A stretch of DNA of 64,000 nt from Membranipora membranacea (lineage: Eukaryota; Bryozoa; Gymnolaemata; Cheilostomatida; Membraniporidae), in NCBI GenBank assembly GCA_914767715.1, contig OU612066.1:3293001-3357000 (forward strand). Direction: 5' to 3'. Position 1 is the stretch's first letter. Each line of letters begins with the position of its first letter. Shown here in pieces: positions 21,501 through 33,900 of the stretch. The position numbers and the translations under genes are program-made. The notes under the pieces are model-generated. The model was given only the letters and a program-made list of their open reading frames with translations. It searched no databases and had not been told where the DNA came from.

Positions 21501-24500
21501 GGCTGTACTTCCTACAAGGAGAGGTGAGAGATTTGAACATTGCTCCATTACCTATCAAATTTAGCCAGGTCTCTGTTAGTTTGAAAATAACTGCATATTT
21601 GATACAAAAGAACTATGGTGTACTCATGAATGTGAATTAGAGCTAACATTCACAGATATAAATAGGGTAAACAAAGTACATACCTGTCCATCACGAGCTA
21701 TTTTTACAGGTTTGTTCATATTCCATGGATTTCTCAGCTGCATGGTTTTGTTAAAGTTCAGGTCAGTTCTACAAGAAAAAATGTTATAATATAGAATGAT
21801 AAATTACAGTAACACTGCAGAGAAACAAGAATATTTCTCCCATACCCCCTTAGTTATGCAAAAGCCTGACAGAAGTACATACCTACTGATCCAGTCTAGC
21901 TTGAAGACACCGCTGAGAGCTTTAGCACTAATACCGGGAGGTAATACCCAGTTAATCTTAGGCCCATCTTTGATTGATGAACCGTTAACTCGAGCAAAGC
22001 CCTGAAACGAGCCGCTCTCTCGTACTGAGAATATCAGAATCACTGTTGTATTCTCCTACAAATATATGAACAACTGAAATACAGAGTCTTCCCTTTTCAG
22101 CGTCCTAACTCATACAATCATATTTTTTGAGAACGACAAAATTTCTCAACAGAGCAGACAATGTTGTAAGAGGAATAAATATTCAAAAGTTGACAAAAGA
22201 TGGATATTCAACATGTCTACCATCAAAATGATATTTGGTAACTTTCATGTATGTCCCTCTATTATACAAGTAGTATATTTCCGCAAAAAATATATACTTA
22301 CAGCTATTGCTTTGTTGAACCTGATCTCATTCTGTGGAGGAGTTGACCATACACCCTTAGCTTTAGCTAGTCTGACATTCTCATGGTTATTACTCTTAAC
22401 CATAAAGTATTTTGCTTCTCTGTACAGATATTTGTGTACTCTTGGCCTCAGCGCTTCAGCAGCATCAATACTAGTGTTTGAATTCTATAAATATATCGGT
22501 CAAATTTATGAAACATTGACAATTTAAGTATTACACAAGACTTTCTTGTGTTCCGGGATAGTCGTTCTGCCTGATGTAAATATTTGCTAGTCATCAAAGC
22601 GATGAGACTCAATTTTTATGACAGTAATTCATCTTGGGTTAATAATTAAATTCAATACACCAACTGGCTCATCAGGTTATTTAGGTTCTATATGGGCAAA
22701 CCTCACTATCACAAGAGAAACACTTTCTTTTCAGCATTTTCACTTAGGGGCAGGTTCCATTAAGAATAAGGGACAGATATCCCAATAAATAAATAATAAA
22801 GCCTATCTCACCCTATCAGCCTGACCCTCTCCTATCCTGGAGGCAGCTGAAGCTCTCACACTCGGCTTCTCAGTAGCTACAGACATAAGCGGTTTGATCT
22901 CAGTAGTTTTCTTCCCTGGTTCAATGTTATCTTCAGGTTTCGTTGTCTCCTCCTGGTCTGCCTCAGCAGCTGTAGTTTTATCTTCTGTAGCACCTTCTCT
23001 GTCATCTTCATCCTTATGTTCATCATCAGATATCTCATCATCAGAGGGCAGAGGTGAGTCATCCTACAGATGAGAGTGTATAACAATGATTGACTGTTAG
23101 TATGTGCATTGTTAGCAACTATGGAACGTATGCCGATTGTTACTCTGAGAACCAAAAAGCTAATTTAGGGCAAGGCTGAAATATTATACAAAAATTAACT
23201 TGGCTGTGGTGTGGGGAGGTTCACAATTCTAGCTGTTCATGCCAATAGTTGAGATTGTCAACTCATTCGTTGTGAGTAATAAACAAACTAGATACTAAAA
23301 GAAAGAAAGAGGTCATGAAAGACATTTGTAAAATATTAAAGGACCCTTACAGAGAGATTATCCTCGTCTTTAGCGTGTACATCTACATCCCATGTGACAG
23401 GAGATATGGCTCTACCAGTACCAGTACCGGGTGGTATCTCATCCTCAGGGTAATCTTCCTCCTCATCATCTAACCCGGCAAGCCCCGCCTCTACAGGCGG
23501 CTCATGTGACTCATCCTCATAATCCTACAATGCAACTTGATTTAATGACAAAGTTGACTCTTACACTGATATACCTACTCCTGAGAATAGCACCAACAAA
23601 GGCTAGCTAATGTCAAGTGCACCAAATGGAATCTTAATTTAGAAATTATAGTATAGAGAGGATAGAGCGTAATGGTCGCAATGAGTAAAACTTGATTATT
23701 TTGAGGCAGGGAAAGGTGTCAAAATTTACAAAGCTGAAAAGTGAAGTAAACTCTCACCTACCTGACCAAGTTTGAAAAAATATCATCTACCAGTTCAGTT
23801 CCTAGATTTAGAGGCGCTCTTGACAGTCAACTGTTTAGAGAGGGAGTTATCAAATAAACTTACCTGATGTCCGTCTGTGTGGTTGTCATCTACATCATTT
23901 TGTTCTGGGTGTTCGGCAGTCTCTGACTCCGCAGTATCGTTGTGCTCATCTTCTAGGGATTCAAACTGATCTTCATCTGCCAGACTAACTGTAAAACAAA
24001 ATAGCATAGACTAGACCTACAACCAATATAACAACATATTTGGCTCTATCGTTGTCACATAAGCTATAAATATCCTCATAAGCCCAAGCCTTTCTCATCA
24101 TTAATTGATATCTGCTATTTCTAGCCTCCAACCCATAGGGAATACCATATACTTGATATACTATATTAAGTCTATGGGGAATACATAAGACCTCCCTAAA
24201 ATATCTCTTGCATTTGAGGATCACAGTGTGGTGATGAGATAGACTTACTGTGACGTTTATACATATTATCAGCATCGTCCTGACTACCATCCACCTCACT
24301 CCTGGTATCATACCCATCAGCTGTAGATGTGGTTAGAACTTCTACTGACTCACTCTGCTGAGGTTCACCCTCTCCTCCCTCCTCATCTTCTGTGGCTCCT
24401 TCCTCAGCCTCCGAATCATCTGTAATCAGCCAGAATACTTAGTTTATATATATATATATATATATAACATCATATATACAGTTTATACATCTATTACACA

Positions 24501-26434
24501 TACATGGACATGTGTACTCTGTGTCCTTTTGTTATGACAGGTCTACGGTTCAACTGTCGAAGGCATAACTTCCGAGTGTAATAAGAGTCAAGTGATCCCA
24601 CATTGTACAAGTAAAACATCTGTAACGGCTGATCCTATGGCACTAAGGTCCCAGCGATGCACAGTCTGCCATCACAACTATTCTGAGTTTTTTATCAGTA
24701 TTTACAGTCAGGTGCAAAAAAAAGATAATATCCCCCAACAAACCTTCCAATAGAGCCTGCTCCTGAGCTAACAGAGCAGCCAGCTCTTTCTCTCTCTGTA
24801 TCCTGGCTGCCTGTATGGCTTTCCTCTTCTCTTCCTTTCTCTGAGCTGCTGACTTATTGGACTTCTTTGTCTCATCATTGTGAGGAGGATCTGATATCAC
24901 TGCTGCTGCCGGCGTATCACCATTAGTATGTGTCTCCTCTTCACCTGCTGCTGCTTCTGATGAAACAATAGGAATGTCGTGAACACCAGACTCGGTGAGA
25001 AAAGGCAGGTATCTTATGGATCTTATTTAGTTGAACAGCAACAGAGTGTAATAAAGAGTAGAGTACAGAGCGAATATATCTACGAAGATCACTGAAAACC
25101 AATTTTATGCTTCTCTTAGTTTAACCAATACACTTGGTCTGTATCGGATGTATATTGACAGCAGTTTTGTATACTTCTATAGGTACCTTGCGCTTCCTCA
25201 GGCTTTTTAACAGCAGATTTGGACCTTGTCGCTCTAGTAGCCGGCTTCTTAACAGGAGATGATTTAGTTTTCTTTGCTGGTGGAGTCTTCTTTAGATCTG
25301 ACTGTGTTCTCTTGGTTGGTCTCTTAGCAGCTACACCTGTATATAACATTAGTACATCATAAACATATCCGGCTTGCATAGGATCATTGAGCTTAGATAA
25401 GCAAGTTGAGGGATTCACAGATTGGATCGAGGAGCTTTTTATCCTTCGACAGACAAACAAATTGCCTAAGCCATCATAATAGATCCAGTCGATTATGAAC
25501 ATTGAACAAATCTAAAAAGCGAGTTGGCGTATAAAACATAAACTACATTTTCCTATCATGCATGAGGGTCTGGAGTCTCTTCCACAACAATCTCTCCAAC
25601 AACTATTCAATCTATAGGAAGAACCTTAGGCTAACATTGGGATGCTTTTGCAAATAGCTTCCTCGGACAAGACGATATTTCCTGTCAATATAATAGGAGA
25701 GGTATACACCCAAGGGTGCTGGGGGCTGGAACAATCAACAATGAAAGCTCCCCCAGTGGGGCTCGAACCCACAACTCCTGCGGCACTTATCGCCTGGCAG
25801 TGAATAGCAAGCGCGCTAACCGATTGCGCGCTTGCTATTCACTGCCAGGCGAATAGTGAAATAAGACCAAAAGGTTCTCCCCCATCACATCTAGGCTCCC
25901 TTACCTGTTGGGGTGGCTTTGGTATCATCATTGACATCCATAACTTCTCCAGGCTCTACAAAATACGACACAATGAGCTACTGACAGGATATTATGGGAA
26001 ACATAATTTCTCCATGTGTATTTAGGAAAACGCCATAATGCAGTATTAAAACTGAGCAACAACATGACATGTTTGATCACTACTATCACTTAGATTAAAG
26101 GCCTATACATACATACATATAACTATTTTGAGTTTTGTCTCATATAATTCTCTAACCATTAGTCGCTGTCATCATGTGGAGAAATTCTGATATGGTATAC
26201 CAATCAATCTTCCTAACACAAATGTTATCATTTTTCTTTATTTTTTTTTTCTATTTTTCCCCAAACTTTTGCTGTAATTTCTTTGGCACGTCATGGAAAA
26301 CATCTGTCAAGGATGATATTTTCTTTCTAATAAAGTAGTGTATATAAGACAGGTTTATAAGCAAAATTGCTGGCTCAGTTACTATACATATTTACTAAAC
26401 TAAAAATGCTTAGTCACCAACCTTCATCACCCAT
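18549..26434 (-). CDS. YTHDC1: YTH domain-containing protein 1, nuclear m6A reader
   Basis: Binds N6-methyladenosine in nuclear RNA and influences splicing and export (known for the family). Coding exons, 5' to 3': 26434-26422, 25955-25905, 25336-25187, 24956-24744, 24419-24249, 23988-23864, 23524-23351, 23063-22812, 22484-22302, 22055-21883, 21768-21684, 21511-21369, 20119-19830, 19697-19615, 19460-19392, 19004-18855, 18692-18549. All phases fit and give 822 aa (human about 727). The N-terminal half is Lys-rich then strongly acidic. The YTH domain spans about residues 392-560 ([36 protein letters not shown]). The aromatic-cage positions W429, W480 and L491 have the human spacing (W377, W428, L439). 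The C-terminus is RGG/Pro-rich and ends in RS/RD/RE repeats after [10 protein letters not shown]. The 13-nt first coding exon, with donor GTTGGT, is the least certain. Confidence 0.93.
20563..20695. mobile_element. Small inverted-repeat element in YTHDC1 intron
   Basis: AAAAGCTATGGTTGAGCCC at the left is mirrored by GGGCCCAACCACAGCTTTT at the right (two mismatches), spanning 133 bp in the intron between exons 20119 and 21369. Probably a short MITE; no target duplication is evident. Confidence 0.5.
25756..25851 (-). repeat. tRNA-like (SINE head?) sequence with 26-bp perfect palindrome
   Basis: In a YTHDC1 intron. On the minus strand an A-box/D-arm-like GCGCAATCGGTTAGCGCG (25829-25812) is followed by a perfect T-arm, GTGGG-TTCGAGC-CCCAC (25772-25756), containing the B-box GGTTCGAGCCC. 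The D-arm-like part is the loop of a perfect inverted repeat with 26-bp arms (25791-25816 and 25826-25851). The anticodon region and acceptor stem do not form a normal tRNA, so this is a tRNA-derived repeat or rearranged tRNA pseudogene rather than a working tRNA. Confidence 0.65.
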
Positions 26435-26666
26435 CTTTGGATATTTTATTACTGTTAGTTGATATCGCTTATACTGTACATGAACCTTCTTTATTCAGTA
26501 AAGGATATTAACAATCCTCAGTACCAAGACTTGTGTGACACACAGACATCTACAATAGAATCAAACTACCCTGTTGGAAAAGAATGTCAGGTTTTACCGC
26601 GACCAAATTTAGCTCCTCATAAAACCACACGTATCACCTAGCTTTCAGTGGCGTGGTATATTTATT

Positions 26667-27560
26667 GTACATTTACATTGTACATTAAAGACTACGGAAG
26701 GACCACAGCAATATATAGTCTGGCAGCTAGTTCTGCAGTAATTATGCAATATTTTATCATTTAGAAAATTCAGAGCACTTCTGGGTAAAAATTATGTGTA
26801 GTGTTAGGGATTGCCCTCCCTTCTCATCTAAGAGCTATGCGGTATTTATGCGCCCTAGTGCTGTGCCAACCTAATAAGCTAATACTTCTATCTACTATTG
26901 ACACGACAATTGTAAAAATTATTAAATGAAGTTATCTACTGTTGTAAAATGTCTTCTGACAATGGAACTATATTTATTTTGAACTGATGTGGGAAAGAAT
27001 GGCAATTAAATGTATTTTATAGTGTAAGCTTATTATGTTGGCACAGCACTAGGGCGCATAAATGCCTCATAGCTCTTAGATGAGAAGGGAGGACAATAAT
27101 TTTTACCCACAAGTGCTCTGGATTTTCTAAATGTGAACATATTGCATAATTACTGCAGAACTAGCTGCCAGACTATTTATTGCTGAGGTCCTTCCGAAGT
27201 CTTTAATGTACACTGTATAAAATGTACGCTGTAAAATGCTGTAAAATGTACGCTGTATAAAAATTATTAAATGAAGTTATCTACTGTTGTAAAATGTCTT
27301 CTGACAATGGAACTATATTTATTTTGAACTGATGTGGGAAAGAATGGCAATTAAATGTATTTTATAGTGTAAGCTTATTATGTTGGCACAGCACTAGGGC
27401 GCATAAATGCCTCATAGCTCTTAGATGAGAAGGGAGGACAATAATTTTTACCCACAAGTGCTCTGGATTTTCTAAATGTGAACATATTGCATAATTACTG
27501 CAGAACTAGCTGCCAGACTATTTATTGCTGTGGTCCTTCCGAAGTCCTTAATGTACACTG
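26667..27560. mobile_element. Fold-back element with internal 306-bp duplication
   Basis: The left arm (about 26676-26880) is the reverse complement of the right arm; ends resemble TACATTAAAGACTACGGAAGG. The segment 26914-27219 is repeated almost exactly at 27259-27564, so the right arm occurs twice. The outer flanks both show TATATTTATT (26657-26666 and 27561-27570), a possible target duplication, though AT-rich. No coding capacity. It lies upstream of the YTHDC1 start. Confidence 0.75.
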
Positions 27561-27812
27561 TATATTTATTTATTTGACACAAGAATTTCTTGTCATCAGC
27601 AGCCAAAAATAGCGTTATAGCTTGTAGGCCCACCACCAGAGTCAACTCAGCATACTGCCGCCTAAATTAATTTCAGTTTTGTAGAAAAATCAAGCTAACA
27701 TTAGGCCTAACGTGTGATGAAACCCACGGACTAAGTGTAAGTCTTGAGCATTTCACCCCTTGACGGCTTTATTTCACAAAGCTGCCGAAGACATTTAAGT
27801 TACACGCAGTGC

Positions 27813-28187
27813 ATGCATTACCCGAGTGAATTCAATGATGAGAGACTTGGGAGCGGCTATCATTTTACATGTAACTCAAGATGTTTAGGGTTTATCGTAC
27901 AACCGCCCTGGAGCTTTCTTATTCTGCTACTAGGGCTACTACTTTTCTTTCTTTTCAACAATGAGTATTGTAATTATAATGATTGCAAGTCCAAGAAAAC
28001 CAACAATCAACATTGTTACAAGTGTTACCAAAGAATAATCAAGAGCAGCCTTACTAAAGGAGCAACCTGCAACTCTTTTGGTAACAGTGCATTATCAATG
28101 TATGCTGTGGTATGTATGTGGTATATATATATAATAAATAGTAAGTTAGTAAGTAACTATTGTATTACTATAAATAAGTATTACTAA
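27813..28187 (+). CDS. Hypothetical single-pass membrane ORF
   Basis: From the ATG at 27813 (the frame is also open upstream) a 124-residue ORF has a short polar part with two Cys, a strong hydrophobic segment (WSFLILLLGLLLFFLF), then a Cys/Lys/Asn-rich part. No family is recognised and no splice context supports it. It may be a chance ORF or a decayed gene. Confidence 0.25.
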   Translation: MHYPSEFNDERLGSGYHFTCNSRCLGFIVQPPWSFLILLLGLLLFFLFNNEYCNYNDCKSKKTNNQHCYKCYQRIIKSSLTKGATCNSFGNSALSMYAVVCMWYIYIINSKLVSNYCITINKYY

Positions 28188-28294
28188 GGCGAAGTTATTC
28201 TGTGTTGACAAGCCAAGCATTGATTGTAACTGTTCTCAGTTCTGTTGATTGAAAAAACACTATCTATACTATAGTCACTGACCATGTCTGCAGC

Positions 28295-28516
28295 ATGGGC
28301 ATCTCAGACTTCATGCCTTCAGACTTCACTACCAATGTTCAGGATCAACTATTGTACAATATAAAGGCATTCAAGTCCCAGGGCCCCTGGTCTACAGCCT
28401 ATATCAAGAGAGACAGGCTTGTGCAGTGGCTAGGTAAGGCTAGTGTAGTAGTGCTTCTTCAATCACGATCCACTGCAGGACCTGTCCTAACTAAGTATTT
28501 AAATCTCTATAAATAA
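28295..28516 (+). CDS. Coding-like ORF, possible pseudogene exon
   Basis: The ATG at 28295 opens a protein-like frame (MGISDFMPSDFTTNVQDQLL and onward) with a donor-like CTAG|GTAAGG at 28433. A second coding-like segment follows an acceptor at 28549 (SAAAYLPDLYKGLQDDAVF, stop), but the phases of the two do not match. They could be fragments of one decayed gene. Not recognised. Confidence 0.25.
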   Translation: MGISDFMPSDFTTNVQDQLLYNIKAFKSQGPWSTAYIKRDRLVQWLGKASVVVLLQSRSTAGPVLTKYLNLYK

Positions 28517-28847
28517 ATCTTTACCTATTCAACTGCACTGATCAACAGTCTGCTGCTGCTTATCTCCCTGATCTATATAAGGGTTTACAAGATGATGCTG
28601 TATTCAGATGTGTGTTCTAATTATTAACAATTATACTGCACAGTTATTTTTCTTCAAGCAAAAATCAATTTTTAGAAAACAAGATGGCAGCTCCCATAAA
28701 CGGAAACGGATGTTAAGCCGGAAGCATTGGTTGCTTAGTTCATCATAAACATTCATAAAATAAAGTTGAGTTTTCTTTTCTCTCACAAATAAAATATCCC
28801 TGTTGTGACATTGATCCTTGCTTCCACACTCTATAAACCTTTCAAAC

Positions 28848-30230
28848 ATGGCTAACCCTAGCACGCATCTCCCTCCTATAGACAAGAATATATATAGCCA
28901 GTGGGAAAGGCAGAAGCATGGCAGAGGAGGCTCCCCATCTGGTGGATTGAATGGTGGCAAACTAACTAGTCTGTCAACAAGAACAGGTGCCACCACAATG
29001 ACTGTCAGTCCAGGACCCAAGAGGACATCAGTGTCAGGTACTAGAGGAAAGTATGCTTTGAAGCAAACAGAAGAAGACCTAGCTGCAGAAAGGATTAGAG
29101 TATTAGAGCTTAAAATCATGTCAAGAAGGACTGCTGTTACAAGCCATAAAGTAAGAGAACAGGAGCTGATCCAAGAAAACTTGGCTATGAAAGCTATGAT
29201 TGAACAGGGTGAAAAGCCGGACCATGAAGCGGTGAAGAAACTTCTTAGGCGTTATGAAAAGTTTAGAGGTGGGATGTCATATTTAAATGAAAACTTTACA
29301 TCAACACTGAAATCAGAACACATCTCACTGAAAGATCTGGAAGAGAGGCTGGAGAGCGAACTTAAATTCATACAAAAGGAGGTCAATGCCTTGGATGAAC
29401 GGCTTCAAGAGAGACAAAATGTGGTCCATGTATTGAATAACTATAAAGACAAGGAATATCCAGTGAAGGCCATAAGGATAGCTGAACTGATGAATGAATT
29501 GGATCAGGTAGAAATGAGTAACGATGATGAGCTGGATGAACTAGACAGGATTATCGGAGCTGAACTTGAAAAACTTAACACAGCTGGTGAGTAAATTCAT
29601 AGTATTGGTCTGTCAACGAAAGAAGGCAGATTGAATGCTGAATTGATACATTAACAGAATACTTTTTGTTATTTGTACACTTTTAAGAAAACCTTGACAA
29701 ATACATAAATTCCATACCTGTGATGTTTTTATAAACCTGACAGTTGGGACATAATAATTGAAACGGCAGAGTGAAAGTATTCATATATGGTAGTCAAAAA
29801 TTTTTTGCTGGGATCAGGCAGGTGTTGCATAGGCCACCAATCACATGATAAGTCTGGAAAGCAAAGGCTTTGATTCATTTTCCCTCCTTGTAAAAATACC
29901 TGATATCAAATTGTTTCAGGAAACAAAGAAGAAACATTTATAAAAGAGTCAGCTCTAAATAAAGTACTGGATAAGTTACATCCTAGTCTGAGGGAGATGG
30001 CGACACAGAATCAGGTGATGCAGAGTGAGATCCAGTATCACGAGGAGCAGATAAAACAACTAAGTGAGGACAATGAGAAGATGAGATGTGAAGTGGAGGC
30101 ACTGCTCGCTCATCCTAAGACTAATGTGAGGATGCAGTTGTTCCCTGAACTCTTTAAATACAATACTAAATGTACACCAGATATGGACATTGTTCTGGAT
30201 ATCCCCACTGTGGAGACTTTGCCCATTTAG
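28848..30230 (+). CDS. Coiled-coil protein, C20orf96/DUF4618-like
   Basis: Exon 1 is 28848-29586 and exon 2 is 29920-30230 (donor CTG|GTGAGT, acceptor TTGTTTCAG), 349 aa. I start at ATG 28848 (MANPSTHLPPIDK); the longer open frame upstream begins only with TTG. A Ser/Gly-rich N-terminus of about 70 residues is followed by a nearly continuous coiled coil (EEDLAAERIRVLELKI, RRYEKFRGGMSYLNENF, NNYKDKEYPVKAIRIAEL), then a second helix and a short hydrophobic tail. The KDKEYPVKA-type motif and layout resemble the uncharacterised C20orf96 family; that assignment is from memory and tentative. AATAAA lies 142 bp past the stop. It converges with the Patched-like gene. Confidence 0.8.
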
Positions 30231-30371
30231 AGGAAGGTTTCAGGAACAAGCTGTGAAGAGCTGTTGGTTTGTATATTCATTGAGTTTGATGAGCAGTTAT
30301 TTTTACATGACCTATATTTTTTCTAAATATTTTCTCAGTGCATTGAAACTTGCAATATGAACCCTGAGGAC

Positions 30372-30377
30372 AATAAA
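30372..30377 (+). terminator. Polyadenylation signal of the coiled-coil gene
   Basis: AATAAA about 140 bp after the stop at 30230, a normal position for a short 3' UTR. Confidence 0.6.
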
Positions 30378-30952
30378 AAACATCAATTAAATTCACTGTT
30401 GATCCTGGAAAACATTCCTATTATGACTCTTTGACAACAACAACAACAAGTCCCATTTTGTTGATCAAAATACACAAAATTCACATCAAAAACAAAATTT
30501 CACGATCATTTATCATGTACAGAGTAGAAAGATGCTTACACAAGTCTGTAAAATTGAGCACGTAACTAAACAAAACTTTGTAATGAACAATTGTGTAAAA
30601 CGACAAAAAATATTTGCTATACATGTACTGGCTATAATGTACTGTATGTAGTACAATGACTCAATTTGAATGAGTATGATAACAATAATGATAATATTCA
30701 TAATCGCAGTGTGCATAAATTAAAAAATAACTGTTTAAATATTAATAGATAGGCCAAAATCTACTAGGATATAATATAATTGGTCGCTGTAAGTAATGAG
30801 CACCTTTGGAAGAATAAAATATGTATATATATATATATTATATAATGTATATGGCTGAAATATGTTGATATTACCTTGTATTGCCCAATTGAGTGAAAGA
30901 CTGACTGGTGGTGTATTGTTCTGATTTCAGTACAAATTGTGTACAGAAAATC

Positions 30953-33900
30953 TCAAACTTTAGATTCTGAGTTCTGACTGCGTCTCAGATAATTCTCACA
31001 GTCATTTATAACATCAGTATGATTGTCAAAGTGCACTTCTACTGCATGCGAGTCTGCTGCATCTGTTAATTTCTGTGGCTTCTCTGCAATATGAAAACAA
31101 CATGATACTATTTCAAGCAAATCAGAAATATCAATAAGTTCGTTTTTGGCAATTTTTGCCTAAAGATGTAAATTTTCTAACGACAGTTGATAATAAAAAC
31201 CAAATTAAGAGTCAGACTCTGGTACAATATGTATTTTCTGTGCTCAAACTCTCTAGTAATGGCATGACATATAGATGTTTATAGATTCGGCATGTTATTC
31301 AATGATGACACAAGTATTTCACAGTCACAATAATGGTATTCATACCGTTGACATTTTTCTCGAGATCACATAGCATTTGGTCCAGTTCTGTATTTTGAGG
31401 CTTATTAGACATGAGCATATCTACAGGCATATCGAGACTGTCTGTGTAAGAATCCACTCTGGGTCGCTGTATTGGCTTCGTCACTAACGGCTGTTACAAA
31501 GAAAGAACGTTCGAAATCATCTTAGGGAAACCCTTATTGAGTATAGATATATTGAGCTATCTTATGCTGCAGTGTGTATGGTAATATGTACAGGTCATGT
31601 CCAGCAATCAGACCTAAATTAGCTGTTTTTTTCCAAAAAAACATTCATCTCAAGACAGATGTGAGAATAAACAAGGCTCATGGGTCACATGTATTCCAGG
31701 TAGCTTCAATGAAATTGTAACGAGTATTGATATCACTCTACCCAGAAGGACCCTAGGGAGGCCTGTTTCAGTAGTGGGCAGAGCCTAGGACTATATCAAA
31801 CCCGACCCAACCTATTATATCAACATTACAGAACCAGCCATAGCCAATCACACTCACAGTGGGTTCAGGTAGACTGTCGATATACTGCTCCACTTTCTCC
31901 TGGTTACTTGTATTGGGAATAGATTTGTGTGATTTGTTACCAGTCAGCAGCTTGTCTATATCGACAGCGTGCTTACTGCCCGACAGATCTTTGAGAGTGA
32001 TGGACATGTTAGACGTGATCATCTTGTGAGTAGCTGTACTGTAAGGAGCTGGTCCTACCCAGCTTAGTAACACTGGCAGCAACCCGAGACCATTAAACAG
32101 TCCAAACACCACAACCAGGAAGAAAACCTGTATGGATGGAAATTACATTATTGATTATTGTTTTTAATCTCAAATCACAAAACATACTGCTTGACATCAA
32201 TGTCATGACTTGTTTCTAAACAAGCTTTAATTATCACAATGGAGTTGTTCTTTTATGTTCAGAGGGTGGGCAATCCTTGCAAGGTTTCTGGATTTTCTCA
32301 AGTTACTTTGGTTCATTGTACTTTACCTTGAAGAATGTAATGAAGACATATGAGTTAGATGTAGCCAGCAGAACGAAAGCTAAAAATGTGCTGAATCCAC
32401 CATTTATAACAGCAGACCCCATCGTAGCAACTGTGATCTTCGCTCGCTCTACAAAATTCATAGTCAAAATATTAAAATAACACAAAACTTTTTGAGGATA
32501 AGTTTTCTCTAGTTTTTAATCTCCCAACAACTCATCATCAGCAAGTGACTGCTGTTAGGTATAGGCATACAGGACGGATTCTCAATCACAGCATGTGGGT
32601 AAACATCTAACCGAAAATTGAAAATGAGGTTTGTGTAAGTTACAAAACACACGGACTAAATTATGTTGCTGACTATAGTATGTGTTGATTGACATTCAAA
32701 AAATGGTAAACTGCTAGTATCCAAGTAAGAAAACTAAAAGGAATACATCCATTCACTAGAGTGAGAAAAAAATGTGTGTATACAATACAACAATTTGTAT
32801 GGTTTCACTCATCAGACATCACTATGTAGGTATACCATAGTCCTAATTGACCGAGCCAAAACAATGAATATGTGAAGAATTTTCCAGTTTTTCTTCTATT
32901 CTGTTATGTTTCGCTCTCTAGTTTTGTTAATGACACTGTTGCAAGGCAAGAAGAGAAGGTATCGCTCATTAAATTAAATCAAAGGTTTTCACCATAACGG
33001 GATAATGTGGTTAATTATCTGTATGAAGATTGGTTGTGCATTAAAAATTAAGTCAGCACAGCCAGCCAGCCAGGCAGCCTAGGCAAGAAATGATTGATTG
33101 ATTTCTGGAGGAGCAAAAGCGAAAGCCACTACATGGCCTTATATCATGGTGCGCTAATTATTAGCAAATGCTAAAACAGTTCTGACAGTCTATTTGTGGC
33201 TAACTAATCCAAGTAGGAGTTGTCTTCCATTTTACAACATGTTTACTCAAGCTGCTTCTCATTCAAAAACGACCAATCAGAGCTTGCCTAGGCAGACTAT
33301 GAAATTAGATCCCATAATGAAAAAAAGGGGTTTTAAGTGGTATGTTCGTTCTTAGAATTTCTGTAAGAAACATAAAACATCTTGGAACACATAACCAATC
33401 TTCTACTGTTCAGGTGGTATGAGCGAATCACTAGGTACAAATATAACAACATAACTGTCTGAGAATCACTAAAGCATTTCACATTACCGTTTCTACATTT
33501 GTGCCCTGGATAGAAATATCATGTGTAAGCTATAAAGGTTTGACTGGCAAACAAAAGGTAATGGGCCAATAAAAGAGCCAAAACAGGATCTGCTAGACTA
33601 ATGTGTCACTTGTAGTCAAAAGCTTATATTGATAGTCACTTTTTTAGGTTTGCAGCTCAGTGAAAATGAATGATTCATTAAACTGAGGAGTTTTAGTATT
33701 TTCATGTTTTGAGCAACTCCTTTGCGAGAGGCCCGAGTGTACGAGATTTTAGAAGATCGTTGTATTATCAATTCACAATAATGCAGTACTATAATAGTAT
33801 TAAAGGCCTGATGATCAAGTGGTAGGTGTTCAAGCAAAATATTATCAGAGAAATAGGGACATATAAATAATTATACGTGATGAGAATATTTGATATAGCG

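Larger units (their letters stand above)
27565..28847. other. Intergenic region with two weak ORFs
   Basis: Between the fold-back element and the coiled-coil gene. Two plus-strand ORFs are listed separately; nothing else is supported. Confidence 0.4.

Noticed and set aside
25756-25851. Functional tRNA gene
   Set aside because: Good T-arm only; the anticodon region is replaced by palindromic sequence and no acceptor stem forms.
28832-28837. TATAAA upstream of the coiled-coil gene as a core promoter
   Set aside because: Only 11 bp before the ATG, too close to be a TATA box for this start.
28818-28847. N-terminal extension of the coiled-coil protein
   Set aside because: Begins with TTG; the first ATG at 28848 has a good context and gives a plausible start.
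28631-29119. 162-codon minus-strand ORF
   Set aside because: Antisense to exon 1 of the coiled-coil gene, which has better coding structure and a matching second exon.
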